Below, one piece after another: positions 18,295-27,391 of a stretch of 64,000 nucleotides of DNA (positions are counted from its first letter, which is position 1; each line of letters starts with the position of its first letter). Made by a program: the position numbers and the translations under genes. The DNA lies in the NCBI GenBank assembly GCA_938045805.1, contig CALIBL010000002.1:62001-126000 (forward strand), read 5' to 3'. The DNA comes from an uncultured Rubripirellula sp. GTDB lineage: Bacteria > Planctomycetota > Planctomycetia > Pirellulales > Pirellulaceae. The notes under the pieces were generated by a model. It worked only from the letters and a program-made list of their open reading frames with translations. It made no database searches and was not told where the DNA came from.

Positions 18295-19107
18295 TCAGTG
18301 ATCCGACAGATGTATCTCTTTTGGATAATCAACGCGAAGCAAGCATAACCCATGGGCCGGCGCCGTGGGCCCTGCCTTGGAGCGGTTTCTCGCAGCAAAT
18401 ACCGAATGCAGCCACTGCTTGTCTCTTTTCCCACTTCCTACTTCAACCATTGACCCAACGATATTGCGAACCATATTGTACAAAAATCCGTCCGCTTCGA
18501 TTTCTATCGCGATCAAGTCTCCATCGTGATCACCACTCTGAGCTTGTCGAAGAACCGAACAATCAAAAATCGTTCGGACCGTTGAAAGTCGCTCTGCACC
18601 GGCTGCTTGAAAACTTGCAAAGTCGTGCTCACCCAAAAATAAGGGTGCGGCGTCATGCATTCGCCCAAAATCAAGCGCCGTTTTCACATGCCAACGATAA
18701 CGCCGCTCAAACGGCGACACCGCACCACCAAGTTGCAACTGATATCGATAGCGTTTTCGAATTGCATCCCGAATTGCGTGGAATCCTTCCACGGACTCAA
18801 CCGACTCGCGAATCGTAATGTCTGCGGGGAGCTTCGTATTTAAAGCCAAACCAAGTTGCTCCGCAGATCCTCTCCATGGTAGACGGCAACTAACAACTTG
18901 CCCCAAAGCATGCACACCTGCATCAGTTCTACCGCTGCCGACAACAGACACTGACATTGAAGTGATCGCCTGAATTGCCTGCTGTAACTTCCCTTGAATG
19001 GTTGGCTTGTTGGGCTGCACCTGCCAGCCAAAATAGTTTGTCCCCTCATAGGCTACTGTAAGCTTGAAGGTGCGCAGGTAAGAATCCAAAATAATGGTCT
19101 CCGCCAA
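18295..19107 (-). CDS. truA: tRNA pseudouridine(38-40) synthase TruA
   Basis: A protein of up to 270 residues that isomerises uridines 38-40 of the tRNA anticodon arm. Hallmarks are FKLTVAYEGTNYFGWQ, VVGSGRTDAGVHALGQV with the catalytic aspartate in GRTDAGVHA, and FLYNMVRNIVGSMVEVGSG near the carboxyl end. No ATG precedes the conserved region. A TTG at 19107 is used here; a TTG at 19089, nine bases after GGCGGAG, would give the more usual short amino end (MDSYLRTFKL). Gene order asd-truA-yacP on one strand suggests housekeeping co-transcription, with small gaps. Confidence 0.94.
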   Translation of the reverse strand: MAETIILDSYLRTFKLTVAYEGTNYFGWQVQPNKPTIQGKLQQAIQAITSMSVSVVGSGRTDAGVHALGQVVSCRLPWRGSAEQLGLALNTKLPADITIRESVESVEGFHAIRDAIRKRYRYQLQLGGAVSPFERRYRWHVKTALDFGRMHDAAPLFLGEHDFASFQAAGAERLSTVRTIFDCSVLRQAQSGDHDGDLIAIEIEADGFLYNMVRNIVGSMVEVGSGKRDKQWLHSVFAARNRSKAGPTAPAHGLCLLRVDYPKEIHLSDH

Positions 19108-19159
19108 AACACTTCAAACCGATAGAAACAGAGCTATGTGCCGCGGCATCCAAACTGGC

Positions 19160-20242
19160 TCAGACCGACTTTCTCTGTAAAAGCTCAGCAATCTGAACAG
19201 CATTGGTAGCAGCCCCCTTTCGAAGATTATCACTAACACACCAAAACGTTAACCCGTTGGGGCAACTGATATCCCTTCTAATACGCCCAACAAATACATC
19301 GTCCTTGCCCTCACAATCTCGAGGCATGGGGTATTGGTGCGAACCAAGATCATCAACAACCGTTACGCCATCTGCCGCTGAGAACAGTTCAATCGCTTCT
19401 TCCACCGAAATTGGACGCTCGGTCTCCACTAAAATCGACTCACTATGACCGATGGTAACCGGAACACGGACACAGGTAGGACATACCTGTATCTCGTCAT
19501 CACCCATGATCTTCCTTGTCTCGTAGACCATTTTCATCTCTTCACTGGTGTACCCTTCAAACTTGTTTGAACCAATCTGAGGAATCAAGTTAAAACCAAT
19601 GGGATGTTGAAACGTTTCTGGAGGAGCAGTGTTCCCCGCTAGTGCCTCTTGCACACTTTTGAACAGCTCTTCATTTCCAGCGGTTCCTGCCCCACTGGTA
19701 GCTTGGTAGGTGCTAACCACAACACGCTTTACCCTCGCTGCCCGATGCAAAGGTGATAGAGCGACCACCATCTGTGTCGTACTACAATTGGGGCTTGAAA
19801 TAATACCCTGATGATTGACGATGGCTTCAGGATTCACTTCGGGAATGATCAGCGGTACCTCTGGATTCATTCGCCAATAACCACTCTCATCAACAACTAC
19901 AGCACCCGCAGCGACCGCCCAAGGGGCAAACTCCTGCGATACTTCATCCGGAGTACTGGCTATTACAAGATCTACCCCTTCGAAAGCCTCAGGGCTCAGT
20001 AACTCAACAGTTAGTGATTGCCCTCCAACTTCTATCACCGTCCCTGCAGACCGTTGGGATGCGAGTAACTTAAGTGACCTGTAAGGCAATTGTCGCTGGA
20101 CAATCTGCTCTAAAACAATCCGACCGACAGCACCAGTAGCACCAACAAGAGCAATATTTTCGTACACAGCGTTCACACGGTTGAAAACTTGAAAACCATC
20201 CCCAGCGTCGGGCTCCTCTGAACCACAGGGTGTGAACATCAT
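19160..20242 (-). CDS. asd: Aspartate-semialdehyde dehydrogenase
   Basis: Reduces aspartyl phosphate to aspartate semialdehyde, the branch point to lysine/diaminopimelate, methionine and threonine. The NADP-binding start is NIALVGATGAVGRIVLEQ, the catalytic cysteine is in ISSPNCSTTQMVVAL, and the substrate-binding TYQATSGAGTAG follows; later RVPVTIGHSES carries the acid/base histidine. The start used is an ATG at 20242, preceded by GGAAG six bases upstream; a GTG at 20167 would remove a 25-residue extension and give a more standard amino end, so the start is not settled. truA lies 53 bases downstream. Confidence 0.94.
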   Translation of the reverse strand: MMFTPCGSEEPDAGDGFQVFNRVNAVYENIALVGATGAVGRIVLEQIVQRQLPYRSLKLLASQRSAGTVIEVGGQSLTVELLSPEAFEGVDLVIASTPDEVSQEFAPWAVAAGAVVVDESGYWRMNPEVPLIIPEVNPEAIVNHQGIISSPNCSTTQMVVALSPLHRAARVKRVVVSTYQATSGAGTAGNEELFKSVQEALAGNTAPPETFQHPIGFNLIPQIGSNKFEGYTSEEMKMVYETRKIMGDDEIQVCPTCVRVPVTIGHSESILVETERPISVEEAIELFSAADGVTVVDDLGSHQYPMPRDCEGKDDVFVGRIRRDISCPNGLTFWCVSDNLRKGAATNAVQIAELLQRKSV

Positions 20243-20401
20243 TACAGACTTCCGTTAACTCGCAAGATCCTCTTACTCCAAAGAAAACGATAAGGTTTTG
20301 ACACGGGAGTACCGCAACCGACAAATCAGCCTTACGAATCCATGCGAAAGACATCAATCGCGATCCGCGCTGGCTTCAGGTCCACCCGAGGCTGAAATGA
20401 A

Positions 20402-21604
20402 TCACTTTTTCATCTTCTCTATCGCTTTTGATAGATCCTCGTCGACCAATCCAAGGCCGCCACGACCGCCTACAAGACGTGCCTGAACATCGTCATTGAC
20501 GTCTTCTGCGGTAGATTCCCAGAAGTTCTTTATCTGATCATCCCCCAAGGGCTGGTAGGATCGAAACAGACGAAACCCTACCCCTCGAGCAGGGTCATTT
20601 GTGAACCACCAAGGACTCTTGGGAAAGTTTGGATCGTCCTCTTTCCAAACTTCGTCATCCGATGCCAGCCTTGAAGCGCTTCTCAACTGATCGGATTCCA
20701 TCTCCCAGCTGCCACCTCGAGCAACCACCGGATAAGCCCACTCAGGCCAAACCACCATTTCTGCCGCCCGCACGGGCTGCTTATCAACATATCGAGCATA
20801 CCCGTCCTCGGTGTACTCATTGACGGTGAGTTCCGCAACATTGCCGTGCATGTCATAAAGGCCAAATGGATTAGGTTTTTTACCACCTACCATCGGTGCC
20901 TCCAAACCAGAATTGTCAAACGACCAAGCATATTCATCAATTTTCTCGTCACTATCTCCGAAACTGTAAGCCGTCTGAGTTCCGCCCCTTGCTGCGTACT
21001 CCCATTCAGCCTCGGTTGGAAGACGATATTGTTGACCTGTGACTCGGCTTAACCATTTCGTGTACTGCTGGGCCGAGTACTGTGTCATCGTCACCGCCGG
21101 TTGGTTGTCTTCCTCGCCGTACTCGAAAGTAAAAGTCGGATCGTAAAGCTCCGTTGGTGCGGTAATCGCATCAACACGATTCTCTTCGGTGACCTTGCGT
21201 TCACCCTTCGATTCAAATTCCTTAAAGATTCCGTACAAATACATATAAGGCTTGTACTGCGCCCACGTGATCTCGCGTTTTGCAACCCACATCGGCTCAG
21301 CAATCACCTTCACTTGAGGCCCTTCATCCTCAGCCCGACCGACTTCATCAGCCGGACTGCCCATCATGAACTGCCCCCCCGGAATTGGAATCATTTCCAG
21401 AGTCACATCAGTTCCTGGAATCGTCAGAGTGTAAGGAACCATATAACCGTCGGTCACTTTTACACTGAGTCCGGTCGCTGGTTTTTCAGCCACAACACCC
21501 AAGCGTTTTCCGCTATCTGTCGTAGTAGTCTCTGCGCCCGCGTTACCAACGCATAGAAAGGCTAATACAAATGCTAGAAAAGTAATCGCTTTGTAGGATT
21601 TCAT
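20402..21604 (-). CDS. SUMF1/formylglycine-generating-enzyme-like protein, secreted
   Basis: About 400 residues with a signal peptide (ITFLAFVLAFLCVGNAGA) and an FGE-sulfatase (SUMF1) domain: MIPIPGGQFMMGSP, REITWAQYKPY, YRLPTEAEWEYAARGGTQT, FGLYDMHGNVAELTVNEY and RGGSWEMESDQLRSASR, ending GVGFRLFRS. True formylglycine-generating enzymes have two reactive cysteines in the carboxyl third; here the equivalent stretch (GGSWEMESDQLRSASR to GVGFR) has none, so activation of the nearby sulfatase is unlikely. Such degenerate domains often serve as binding or structural modules. It is upstream of asd on the same strand, 159 bases away. ATG at 21604 is chosen because the signal peptide follows directly. 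Confidence 0.85.
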   Translation of the reverse strand: MKSYKAITFLAFVLAFLCVGNAGAETTTTDSGKRLGVVAEKPATGLSVKVTDGYMVPYTLTIPGTDVTLEMIPIPGGQFMMGSPADEVGRAEDEGPQVKVIAEPMWVAKREITWAQYKPYMYLYGIFKEFESKGERKVTEENRVDAITAPTELYDPTFTFEYGEEDNQPAVTMTQYSAQQYTKWLSRVTGQQYRLPTEAEWEYAARGGTQTAYSFGDSDEKIDEYAWSFDNSGLEAPMVGGKKPNPFGLYDMHGNVAELTVNEYTEDGYARYVDKQPVRAAEMVVWPEWAYPVVARGGSWEMESDQLRSASRLASDDEVWKEDDPNFPKSPWWFTNDPARGVGFRLFRSYQPLGDDQIKNFWESTAEDVNDDVQARLVGGRGGLGLVDEDLSKAIEKMKK

Positions 21605-21865
21605 TGGACTACCGGTAGAACCCATTCTTCAATTAGTAAACGTGACAACATGCAGAAAAAACTTTCATACGCTCGAATTGGATGTTTCAGTCACCGATCA
21701 TTCTCCGGCCGACGAAATGAAGAAACCCAAACGCCGAAAAAGCAACCCTGACCTGCTCATCCTCTCCTCCAACACTTATTCTAGAAGCGCCACACTGATT
21801 TGTGGAGTCGGTTCTTAACAAGACATCAAAATGAGATGCAGACTCGCTTCTAAAATAAAAATGAC

Positions 21866-22288
21866 GTGAGAACCGTTACGAGCCGACATAGAACACAGAC
21901 GCGACTCCCAAAACTACGTGAAACACCAAAAGATTTCTCGGCAATGAGAAACACTTTGCCTCGTGGCTTCAAACTATTAGAAGAAAAGCGGGGAAGCGGA
22001 CACATTGCCGCCACCGAGGACCATGTGACAATTCGACACAAAATGAACCTCAACCAAGGTAATTGTGTTGCGGAATACAAGAAGTATTCTTTCACAACTG
22101 GTCGACGTCAGGTGATCGCCGCAATCGAACAAAGTGTGGCCAGCATGAAAATAGGCTGCCAAAGGGTCGTCAAGGCTAGCCATCACCTAGCCTATCGAGA
22201 AACTGGCGTTGAGGGCTATATACAAAAAAATGCTGTTAGTGTTCTGAATATATCTTTGATCGATGTGATTCCGAAACCTCTCAAATAA
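21866..22288 (+). CDS. Degenerate FKBP-type peptidyl-prolyl isomerase-like protein
   Basis: A frame of up to 140 residues with clear resemblance to the FKBP fold. VTIRHKMNLNQGNCV corresponds to the VTVHYTGxLxDG strand; FTTGRRQVIAAIEQSVASMK matches FxxGxxxVIxGWExGLxGMK; VKASHHLAYRETG matches the IPxxLAYGxxG segment; and SVLNISLIDV is the closing strand. Several catalytic pocket residues are altered: the tryptophan of VIxGW is isoleucine, and the Phe-Asp pair after the first loop appears as Val-Ala. No signal peptide is visible. The start is uncertain (GTG at 21866 or ATG at 21944). It lies alone on the plus strand between two minus-strand genes. Prolyl isomerase activity is doubtful. Confidence 0.6.
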   Translation: MRTVTSRHRTQTRLPKLRETPKDFSAMRNTLPRGFKLLEEKRGSGHIAATEDHVTIRHKMNLNQGNCVAEYKKYSFTTGRRQVIAAIEQSVASMKIGCQRVVKASHHLAYRETGVEGYIQKNAVSVLNISLIDVIPKPLK

Positions 22289-22325
22289 AAATATTCCGAA
22301 TGCTTGTTAACAACAACTGCATGAC

Positions 22326-23624
22326 CTATTGCTGATTAATCTGATCGGGACGGGACCCCAAAACAACTGACAACTCCACGGACTCGCCCAAACGGTCAAC
22401 CTGAACCTTGACCGTTGAACCAACAAGCGTGCTACCAATCACGCGCATTAGATGAGCCATATTCTCAATCTTCTCTCCGTTTACCGACCGAATCCGATCA
22501 CCAGAATTCATACCTGCAACGGCGGCAGGCGAATCTGCAGCGATTAAGTAATCAACCAGAGCACCGCGTAAAAGCGGATCCTCGTCCGAATCAGGATCGT
22601 ATTCTAAATCTTGGAGTTTCACTCCTAGCCAACCCCGCTCCACGCGTCCCTGAGAACGTAACTGCTCATAAACTTGCTTGGCCACATTACTCGGTATCGA
22701 AAAACTTACACCTCGATAAGTGTCTCCAACAATCGCGGTGTTGATTCCAATCAAGTGTCCTCGCGCGTTGACCAGTGGGCCACCGCTATTTCCAGGGTTC
22801 ACAGCAACATCACTTTGCATAAAGTCCTGATACTGCGTACTTGCCCTGACCATCCGATGCTTACCACTCAAAATCCCAAACGTGATAGTACGATCCAATC
22901 CAAAAGGACTACCGACAGCCCAGACCGGTGCCCCAACCTTGCTGCGATCGCTATCACCCCACTCAATCGGCAATAAGCCCGCTGCATCAATTTTGATTAA
23001 TGCCAAATCCGTCAGTGCATCAGAACCAACTACCTGAGCAGACAGTTGCCTGCCATCGCTCAGGGTAACGGTTATCGATTCGCCTCCAAGGATTACATGC
23101 CGATTCGTTAGCACATAACCATCACTATCAACCACGACGCCACTTCCTTGATCCGAGGGCGGCATGCCACCTCCAAAGAAGCGCTGAGCGAGAGAATCGC
23201 CATCGGCATTTGAACGCTCCACATCGATATGAGCCACGCTCGGCCCCACCGCAGAAGTCACCATTTGATACGCATCGCTAAGAGCATCAAGAGAAACATT
23301 ATTCAATCCCTCTCGACCCGACTGATACTCCGCTCTCAATTCCCCGCGATGCCACGCATATCGCATTTCCTCCACAATCCGTGGAACCACATACCTTGCT
23401 AAAAGTAACATCACTGACACAGTGGCCATCACGGTCAAGGCATGAGTTAGTGAGTCACGACGATGCCGAGGCGACAAGACCACGGGCGGTTGTGATTGAA
23501 GCCCCCTACCCTGCCCTTCATGGAAATCAGACTCCAACTCGGAAGAGTCTCCGACTTCCCATTTCTCAGTGAGACTTACCGTGGGCTGTTCAAGATATTC
23601 TGTGGAATCTGAATCTTGATCCAT
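22326..23624 (-). CDS. HtrA/DegP-type membrane-anchored serine protease with PDZ domain
   Basis: A 432-residue protease. A cytoplasmic acidic amino end of about 60 residues precedes one membrane helix (ALTVMATVSVMLLLARYVV), which places the protease outside the membrane. The trypsin-like domain carries the triad: His in LTNRHVILG, Asp in ALTDLALIKI, and Ser in VNPGNSGGPLVN. One PDZ domain follows (VAGMNSGDRIRSVNGEKI). This layout, a single helix with one PDZ, resembles DegS/HtrA-type quality-control proteases of misfolded envelope proteins. ATG at 23624 is taken as the start; a TTG at 23642 would add six residues. Confidence 0.94.
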   Translation of the reverse strand: MDQDSDSTEYLEQPTVSLTEKWEVGDSSELESDFHEGQGRGLQSQPPVVLSPRHRRDSLTHALTVMATVSVMLLLARYVVPRIVEEMRYAWHRGELRAEYQSGREGLNNVSLDALSDAYQMVTSAVGPSVAHIDVERSNADGDSLAQRFFGGGMPPSDQGSGVVVDSDGYVLTNRHVILGGESITVTLSDGRQLSAQVVGSDALTDLALIKIDAAGLLPIEWGDSDRSKVGAPVWAVGSPFGLDRTITFGILSGKHRMVRASTQYQDFMQSDVAVNPGNSGGPLVNARGHLIGINTAIVGDTYRGVSFSIPSNVAKQVYEQLRSQGRVERGWLGVKLQDLEYDPDSDEDPLLRGALVDYLIAADSPAAVAGMNSGDRIRSVNGEKIENMAHLMRVIGSTLVGSTVKVQVDRLGESVELSVVLGSRPDQINQQ

Positions 23625-24001
23625 TGGACGTTTAACTCTCAACCAAGTGGAACTGGCGTGCTGGAACGCAACCGAAATACCGCTGAAACATCTGCGTGTG
23701 AGTTTATTGTAAAGAGCAGGCCATCACCTTGTAACATTTTTCTTTAGCAGAGAAATTGAAACAACCGAGAAGCGGCTCTAGCTCAACATTCTGTTAAATT
23801 AAGCAAAAATATTCCATTCAGGCTCTTTCACTGTTAACCGTTTGACGCAAGTCCATCGCTCAATCTATCCTTTTGCTGACGCAGTTATTCCTCAGTAGTG
23901 ACTGATATCTGTCCATGATTTGCTCACAATAACACCGCTGACAATTGCGTTTTGCGCCCCCAACTGAAGCATCCAAATCATCATCACTCGGCCTTTCCCC
24001 A
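23625..24001. other. Divergent intergenic region between the HtrA-type gene and the uronate isomerase-like gene
   Basis: About 377 bases with no gene. It should hold promoters for both divergent genes. A plausible plus-strand promoter is listed separately. There is a short AT-rich stretch around 23800-23820 but no strong hairpin. Confidence 0.5.
23842..23871 (+). promoter_or_regulatory. Candidate sigma-70 promoter for the uronate isomerase-like gene
   Basis: TTGACG (five of six with the -35 consensus) and TATCCT (four of six with the -10 consensus) are separated by 18 bases, about 130 bases before the ATG at 24002. Sequence match only. Confidence 0.35.
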
Positions 24002-25297
24002 ATGACCAATTCCGCCAGCCAAAGTATTTACAACGAGTTAGCTTCGATTCGCTTGGTAGACCCACATACACACATCAATCCACTAGAGCCGGCATCAACA
24101 ACACTCGCTGATCTCCTTGGCTACCATTACTACACAGAACTGGCACATTCCGCCGGTATGCCCAAAGACGATATCGAAGAGGCTGGCATCACACCGCGAG
24201 AAAAAGTGGGACGTCTCGTCGAAAACCTCGGTCCCATCGAGAACACGGCTCAGTACGGTTGGCTAATCGACATTTGCCAGAAATTCTTTGATCTCAAAGA
24301 TGAACGCCTCGACGCTACCAACTGGGAGTCGGTGTATGAAGTGTCAGAGAACAAAATGGCTTCGGCTGACTGGGCCGATACGGTGCTCAGTGAAAGTAAT
24401 GTGGAAGCGGTCTTTTTAACTAACGATTTCGACGACGAACTCAGTGGCTTCAACACGGATACCTATATTCCGTGCCTCAGAACCGACGACCTCGTTTTCC
24501 ATCTCGGAAAAGAGTCAACTCAACAGCGTCTTTCACACTGCTCCGGAATTCCGCAAGATGGATCGCTAACAAACTTACGCGACGCTTTGGAACAGCGTTT
24601 TAATCATTTCACAGCCAACGGGGCTCGTGCATGCGCCATTTCGCTACCACCCAGCTTTGCACCAGAAATCATCAGTGACGGACGTGCGACAACGGCTTTA
24701 TCGGATGTCCTTCAGAACGGATTGAATGCCAGTCAAGCCAATCAAGATGCCTTGTCGAATCGAATCTTTTGGACGCTTGCTGAATTGTGCGACCACCATG
24801 GGCTCCCGTTTGACCTAATGATTGGTGTCAATCGAGGGGTTTACCAGAACGGTGTATTTCAAGGACAAGATCTTTACGACAGCCGTGTCTCTCTGATCCA
24901 GTATCGACAACTCTTTAATGCATTCCCAAATGTAAAGTTTCCTATCTCCGTACTTGCGAGCGTGACTAACCAAGAACTCGTAAGCTACGCATGGATCTTT
25001 CCCAACGTCATCACCAATGGTCATTGGTGGTATAGCAATACCCCTTCTTTTATCGCGAGAGATGCAGCGGCCAGACTTGAAGCAGTCCCACAAACGAAAC
25101 AAATCGGCTATTACAGTGACGCTTACAAATTGGAATTCGTTTTTCCGAAGTTTGATATGTATCGACGCATTCTGGCACACATTCTTGCAGAGCAATTTGT
25201 TGGCCAAACCGGCTGGAGCGAAGAACGTGCAGTCGCGTTGGGGCGCCGTGTCTTAAAGGACAATGTAGCAACCACCTTCCCAGCCCCAAATGCGTGA
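24002..25297 (+). CDS. Glucuronate (uronate) isomerase family protein
   Basis: A 431-residue protein of the amidohydrolase superfamily, UxaC-like. It opens with VDPHTHINPLEP (metal-binding His-x-His), continues with EAVFLTNDFDD, and later has NVITNGHWWYSN and IGYYSDAYKLEF, matching conserved blocks of uronate isomerases. Classical UxaC converts glucuronate to fructuronate; here the barrel is shorter and more divergent than the Escherichia enzyme, so the exact substrate is open. ATG at 24002 is preferred over a TTG at 23945, whose extra 19 residues look unlike the family. A small frame overlaps its end by eight bases. Confidence 0.82.
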   Translation: MTNSASQSIYNELASIRLVDPHTHINPLEPASTTLADLLGYHYYTELAHSAGMPKDDIEEAGITPREKVGRLVENLGPIENTAQYGWLIDICQKFFDLKDERLDATNWESVYEVSENKMASADWADTVLSESNVEAVFLTNDFDDELSGFNTDTYIPCLRTDDLVFHLGKESTQQRLSHCSGIPQDGSLTNLRDALEQRFNHFTANGARACAISLPPSFAPEIISDGRATTALSDVLQNGLNASQANQDALSNRIFWTLAELCDHHGLPFDLMIGVNRGVYQNGVFQGQDLYDSRVSLIQYRQLFNAFPNVKFPISVLASVTNQELVSYAWIFPNVITNGHWWYSNTPSFIARDAAARLEAVPQTKQIGYYSDAYKLEFVFPKFDMYRRILAHILAEQFVGQTGWSEERAVALGRRVLKDNVATTFPAPNA

Positions 25298-25619
25298 GAT
25301 TAATGGCGAACGCGGCATTCAGATGAAGGCATTCCCAACCGATCCGCTACCCAGTCCATCAGAGATCGCCAACCTGCAGATTCACGATGTGGAACTGAGA
25401 ATCAATCAGCCAATTGAGACGTCTGAAGATGAACTCAACCAGACTCCCTTGGAGGTCGGTGAAATTACGGACAAGCGTGACCCAAAAGAAAACCTAATTA
25501 GCGATTCAGAATTCTCACCACCTACGAATCTAAAAGTTGATCCGAACACCGGAGAGTTCGTTTTTATCCAGCATGCTGATCCCGAAAATCAAACGTCGAT
25601 ACATGACGACGTCGATTAG
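25290..25619 (+). CDS. Hypothetical small acidic protein
   Basis: A possible 109-residue, highly polar protein rich in Glu, Asp, Asn and Pro. It has no membrane segment and no motif that I recognise. Its ATG at 25290 overlaps the end of the uronate isomerase-like gene by eight bases, which would fit coupled expression; an internal ATG at 25323 gives MKAFPTDPL and is an equally good start. It ends 39 bases before the convergent leuA stop. The composition looks like a real disordered protein rather than a random frame, but there is no independent support. Confidence 0.45.
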   Translation: MREINGERGIQMKAFPTDPLPSPSEIANLQIHDVELRINQPIETSEDELNQTPLEVGEITDKRDPKENLISDSEFSPPTNLKVDPNTGEFVFIQHADPENQTSIHDDVD

Positions 25620-25658
25620 CGATCCATCAATCAATCATACACTTCTTAGACGAGTGAG

Positions 25659-27239
25659 CTATCGAGAAGCTTTCTCTGCAATGATTCTGTTAATGGCATT
25701 GAGCATTGCGAGGATGGTGCTTTCCACACTATCAGTGCTAACCCCCACTCCACGATAACTTTTTCCTTCGTGTTCAACTTCAAGATTAACTTCGCCAATC
25801 GCATCTCGACCAAGGGTTGCACTGCGCACTCGGAAATCTTTGCAAACGAATTCAATTCCCACAATTTTTTCTACAGCCCAGAATGCTGCATCAATTGGCC
25901 CATCGCCTTGCTGAACGGACTCAGAGTATTCCGTCTCTCCATGCTTCAAAGTTAACTTAACGCTCGGATGATGATCCTTTCCGCTGCGAACCTCATAATC
26001 AATGAGACTCCATTGTTCTTCAACGGTTCCAATGATTTGATGTTGAACGAGGGCGATGATATCACCGTCATAAATCTCCTTTTTCTTGTCTGCCAATATT
26101 TTAAATTGCTCAAAGACTCTTTGGAGTTGCTCGCTAGTGAGCGTGAACCCGAGTGTCTTCGCCCGATCAGCGAGTGCAGCTCGTCCACTGTGCTTACCAA
26201 GCACCAAATCTGTCTTAGAAAAACCGACCTCCTCCGGTCTCATGATTTCGTAGGTGCTACGTTCTTTGAGCATCCCATCCTGATGGATCCCTGACTCATG
26301 AGCAAAGGCATTCTTACCAACAATTGCCTTGTTTCTTTGAACATGAATGCCAGTCGTTTTGCAAACCAGTCGACTCGCGGGAACCAATCGGGTTGAATCA
26401 ATTCGTGTCCCACAGCGGTAATAGTCATTGCGGGTCTTCATGGCCATGACCACTTCCTCTAAAGCTGCATTACCCGCTCTCTCGCCAATCCCATTAATGG
26501 TGCATTCAATTTGACCTGCCCCCGCAGCAACAGCAGATAAACTATTCGCTACCGCGAGTCCAAGGTCGTCGTGACAGTGGGTACTCAGAATCGCTCGATC
26601 GATATTAGGAACACGATCACGCAGCATCTTGAAGCGATCATAGATCTCGATAGGTGTGGCATAACCGACAGTATCCGGGATGTTGACGGTAGTTGCGCCC
26701 GCATCAATCGCAGCCTCAACAACGCGACAGAGGAAGTCGTATTCTGTGCGACATGCATCTTCTGGTGAAAACTCAATGTCATCACAGTAACTGGCTGCTC
26801 GCTTCACTCCTGCAATCGCACGTTCAAGGATCTCCTCGGGGGTCATTCTCAGCTTGAATTCGCGGTGAATCGCACTTGTCGCCAGAAACACATGAATCCT
26901 CGCTTGCGGCGCATGCTTTACTGCCTCCCACGCAGCATCGATATCCTTGTCGTTGCATCGTGCTAAGCCACAAATGGTCGAACCTCGGACTGTCTGAGCA
27001 ATTTGCCTCACCGCCTCAAAGTCGCCTGGTGAAGCAATTGGAAATCCTGCCTCAATGATGTCAACACCCATCTCAGCGAGCAACTGAGCAACTTCTAGCT
27101 TCTCGGCCAAATTCATGCTCGCACCCGGTGACTGCTCTCCGTCTCGCAAAGTCGTGTCAAAAATCCTGATATCTCGACTCACGACGTGACTCGAGTCTTC
27201 GGAAATTGCCTTTCCATCCGTTATGTCAGAATCAGCCAT
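25659..27239 (-). CDS. leuA: 2-isopropylmalate synthase
   Basis: A 526-residue enzyme that condenses acetyl-CoA with 2-oxoisovalerate, the first committed step of leucine synthesis. The amino barrel starts IFDTTLRDGEQSPGASM, continues with VDIIEAGFPIASPGDFE, and has the metal-binding LSTHCHDDLGLAVANSL and CTINGIGERAGNAALEEV. HESGIHQDGMLK lies after the barrel, and the carboxyl end is a LeuA dimer domain for leucine feedback inhibition. ATG at 27239 is chosen, with AAGGTG eight bases upstream; a TTG at 27281 is in frame. It is preceded on the same strand by an intrinsic terminator, an antiterminator and a leucine-rich leader peptide, so it appears controlled by attenuation. Confidence 0.96.
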   Translation of the reverse strand: MADSDITDGKAISEDSSHVVSRDIRIFDTTLRDGEQSPGASMNLAEKLEVAQLLAEMGVDIIEAGFPIASPGDFEAVRQIAQTVRGSTICGLARCNDKDIDAAWEAVKHAPQARIHVFLATSAIHREFKLRMTPEEILERAIAGVKRAASYCDDIEFSPEDACRTEYDFLCRVVEAAIDAGATTVNIPDTVGYATPIEIYDRFKMLRDRVPNIDRAILSTHCHDDLGLAVANSLSAVAAGAGQIECTINGIGERAGNAALEEVVMAMKTRNDYYRCGTRIDSTRLVPASRLVCKTTGIHVQRNKAIVGKNAFAHESGIHQDGMLKERSTYEIMRPEEVGFSKTDLVLGKHSGRAALADRAKTLGFTLTSEQLQRVFEQFKILADKKKEIYDGDIIALVQHQIIGTVEEQWSLIDYEVRSGKDHHPSVKLTLKHGETEYSESVQQGDGPIDAAFWAVEKIVGIEFVCKDFRVRSATLGRDAIGEVNLEVEHEGKSYRGVGVSTDSVESTILAMLNAINRIIAEKASR

Positions 27240-27287
27240 CTGGAGATCACCTTGTGCAATTTGGCCAATGAGTGCCAACAATGAGTT

Positions 27288-27322
27288 AAAAAAAAACCCG
27301 AGTCGCCTTGTAGCGACTCGGG
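27288..27322 (-). terminator. Attenuator terminator ahead of leuA
   Basis: On the minus strand a perfect 10-base stem CCCGAGTCGC/GCGACTCGGG with a 6-base loop (TACAAG) is followed by nine T residues. It lies 45 bases downstream of the leucine leader stop and 48 bases before the leuA ATG. It is the strongest terminator shape in the window. Position between the leader peptide and leuA argues for attenuation rather than simple termination of flhB. Confidence 0.92.
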
Positions 27323-27391
27323 ATCGTTGCTTTTGGATTCTCTTGAACTCGAGATCTCAACAAACCCTCATCGCGAGCCGCATCTATGCGG
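27313..27391 (-). promoter_or_regulatory. Competing leader hairpins of the leu attenuator
   Basis: Segment 1 (CCGCA, 27391-27387) pairs with segment 2 (TGCGG, 27382-27378) around a 4-base loop. Segment 2 extended (GCGGCTCG, 27381-27374) can instead pair over eight positions, one a G-U, with CGAGTCGC (27320-27313), which is most of the 5' arm of the terminator. That is the 1:2, 2:3, 3:4 logic of classical attenuators. A ribosome stalled at the Leu codons would cover segment 1 and free segment 2 to break the terminator; a ribosome at the stop codon would cover segment 2. Confidence 0.72.

Noticed and set aside
27288..27322. Terminator before leuA as simply the end of the flhB transcript
   Set aside because: It is about 200 bases past flhB, with a promoter and a leucine-rich frame in between and a segment able to pair with its 5' arm; attenuation explains all parts better, though dual use is possible.
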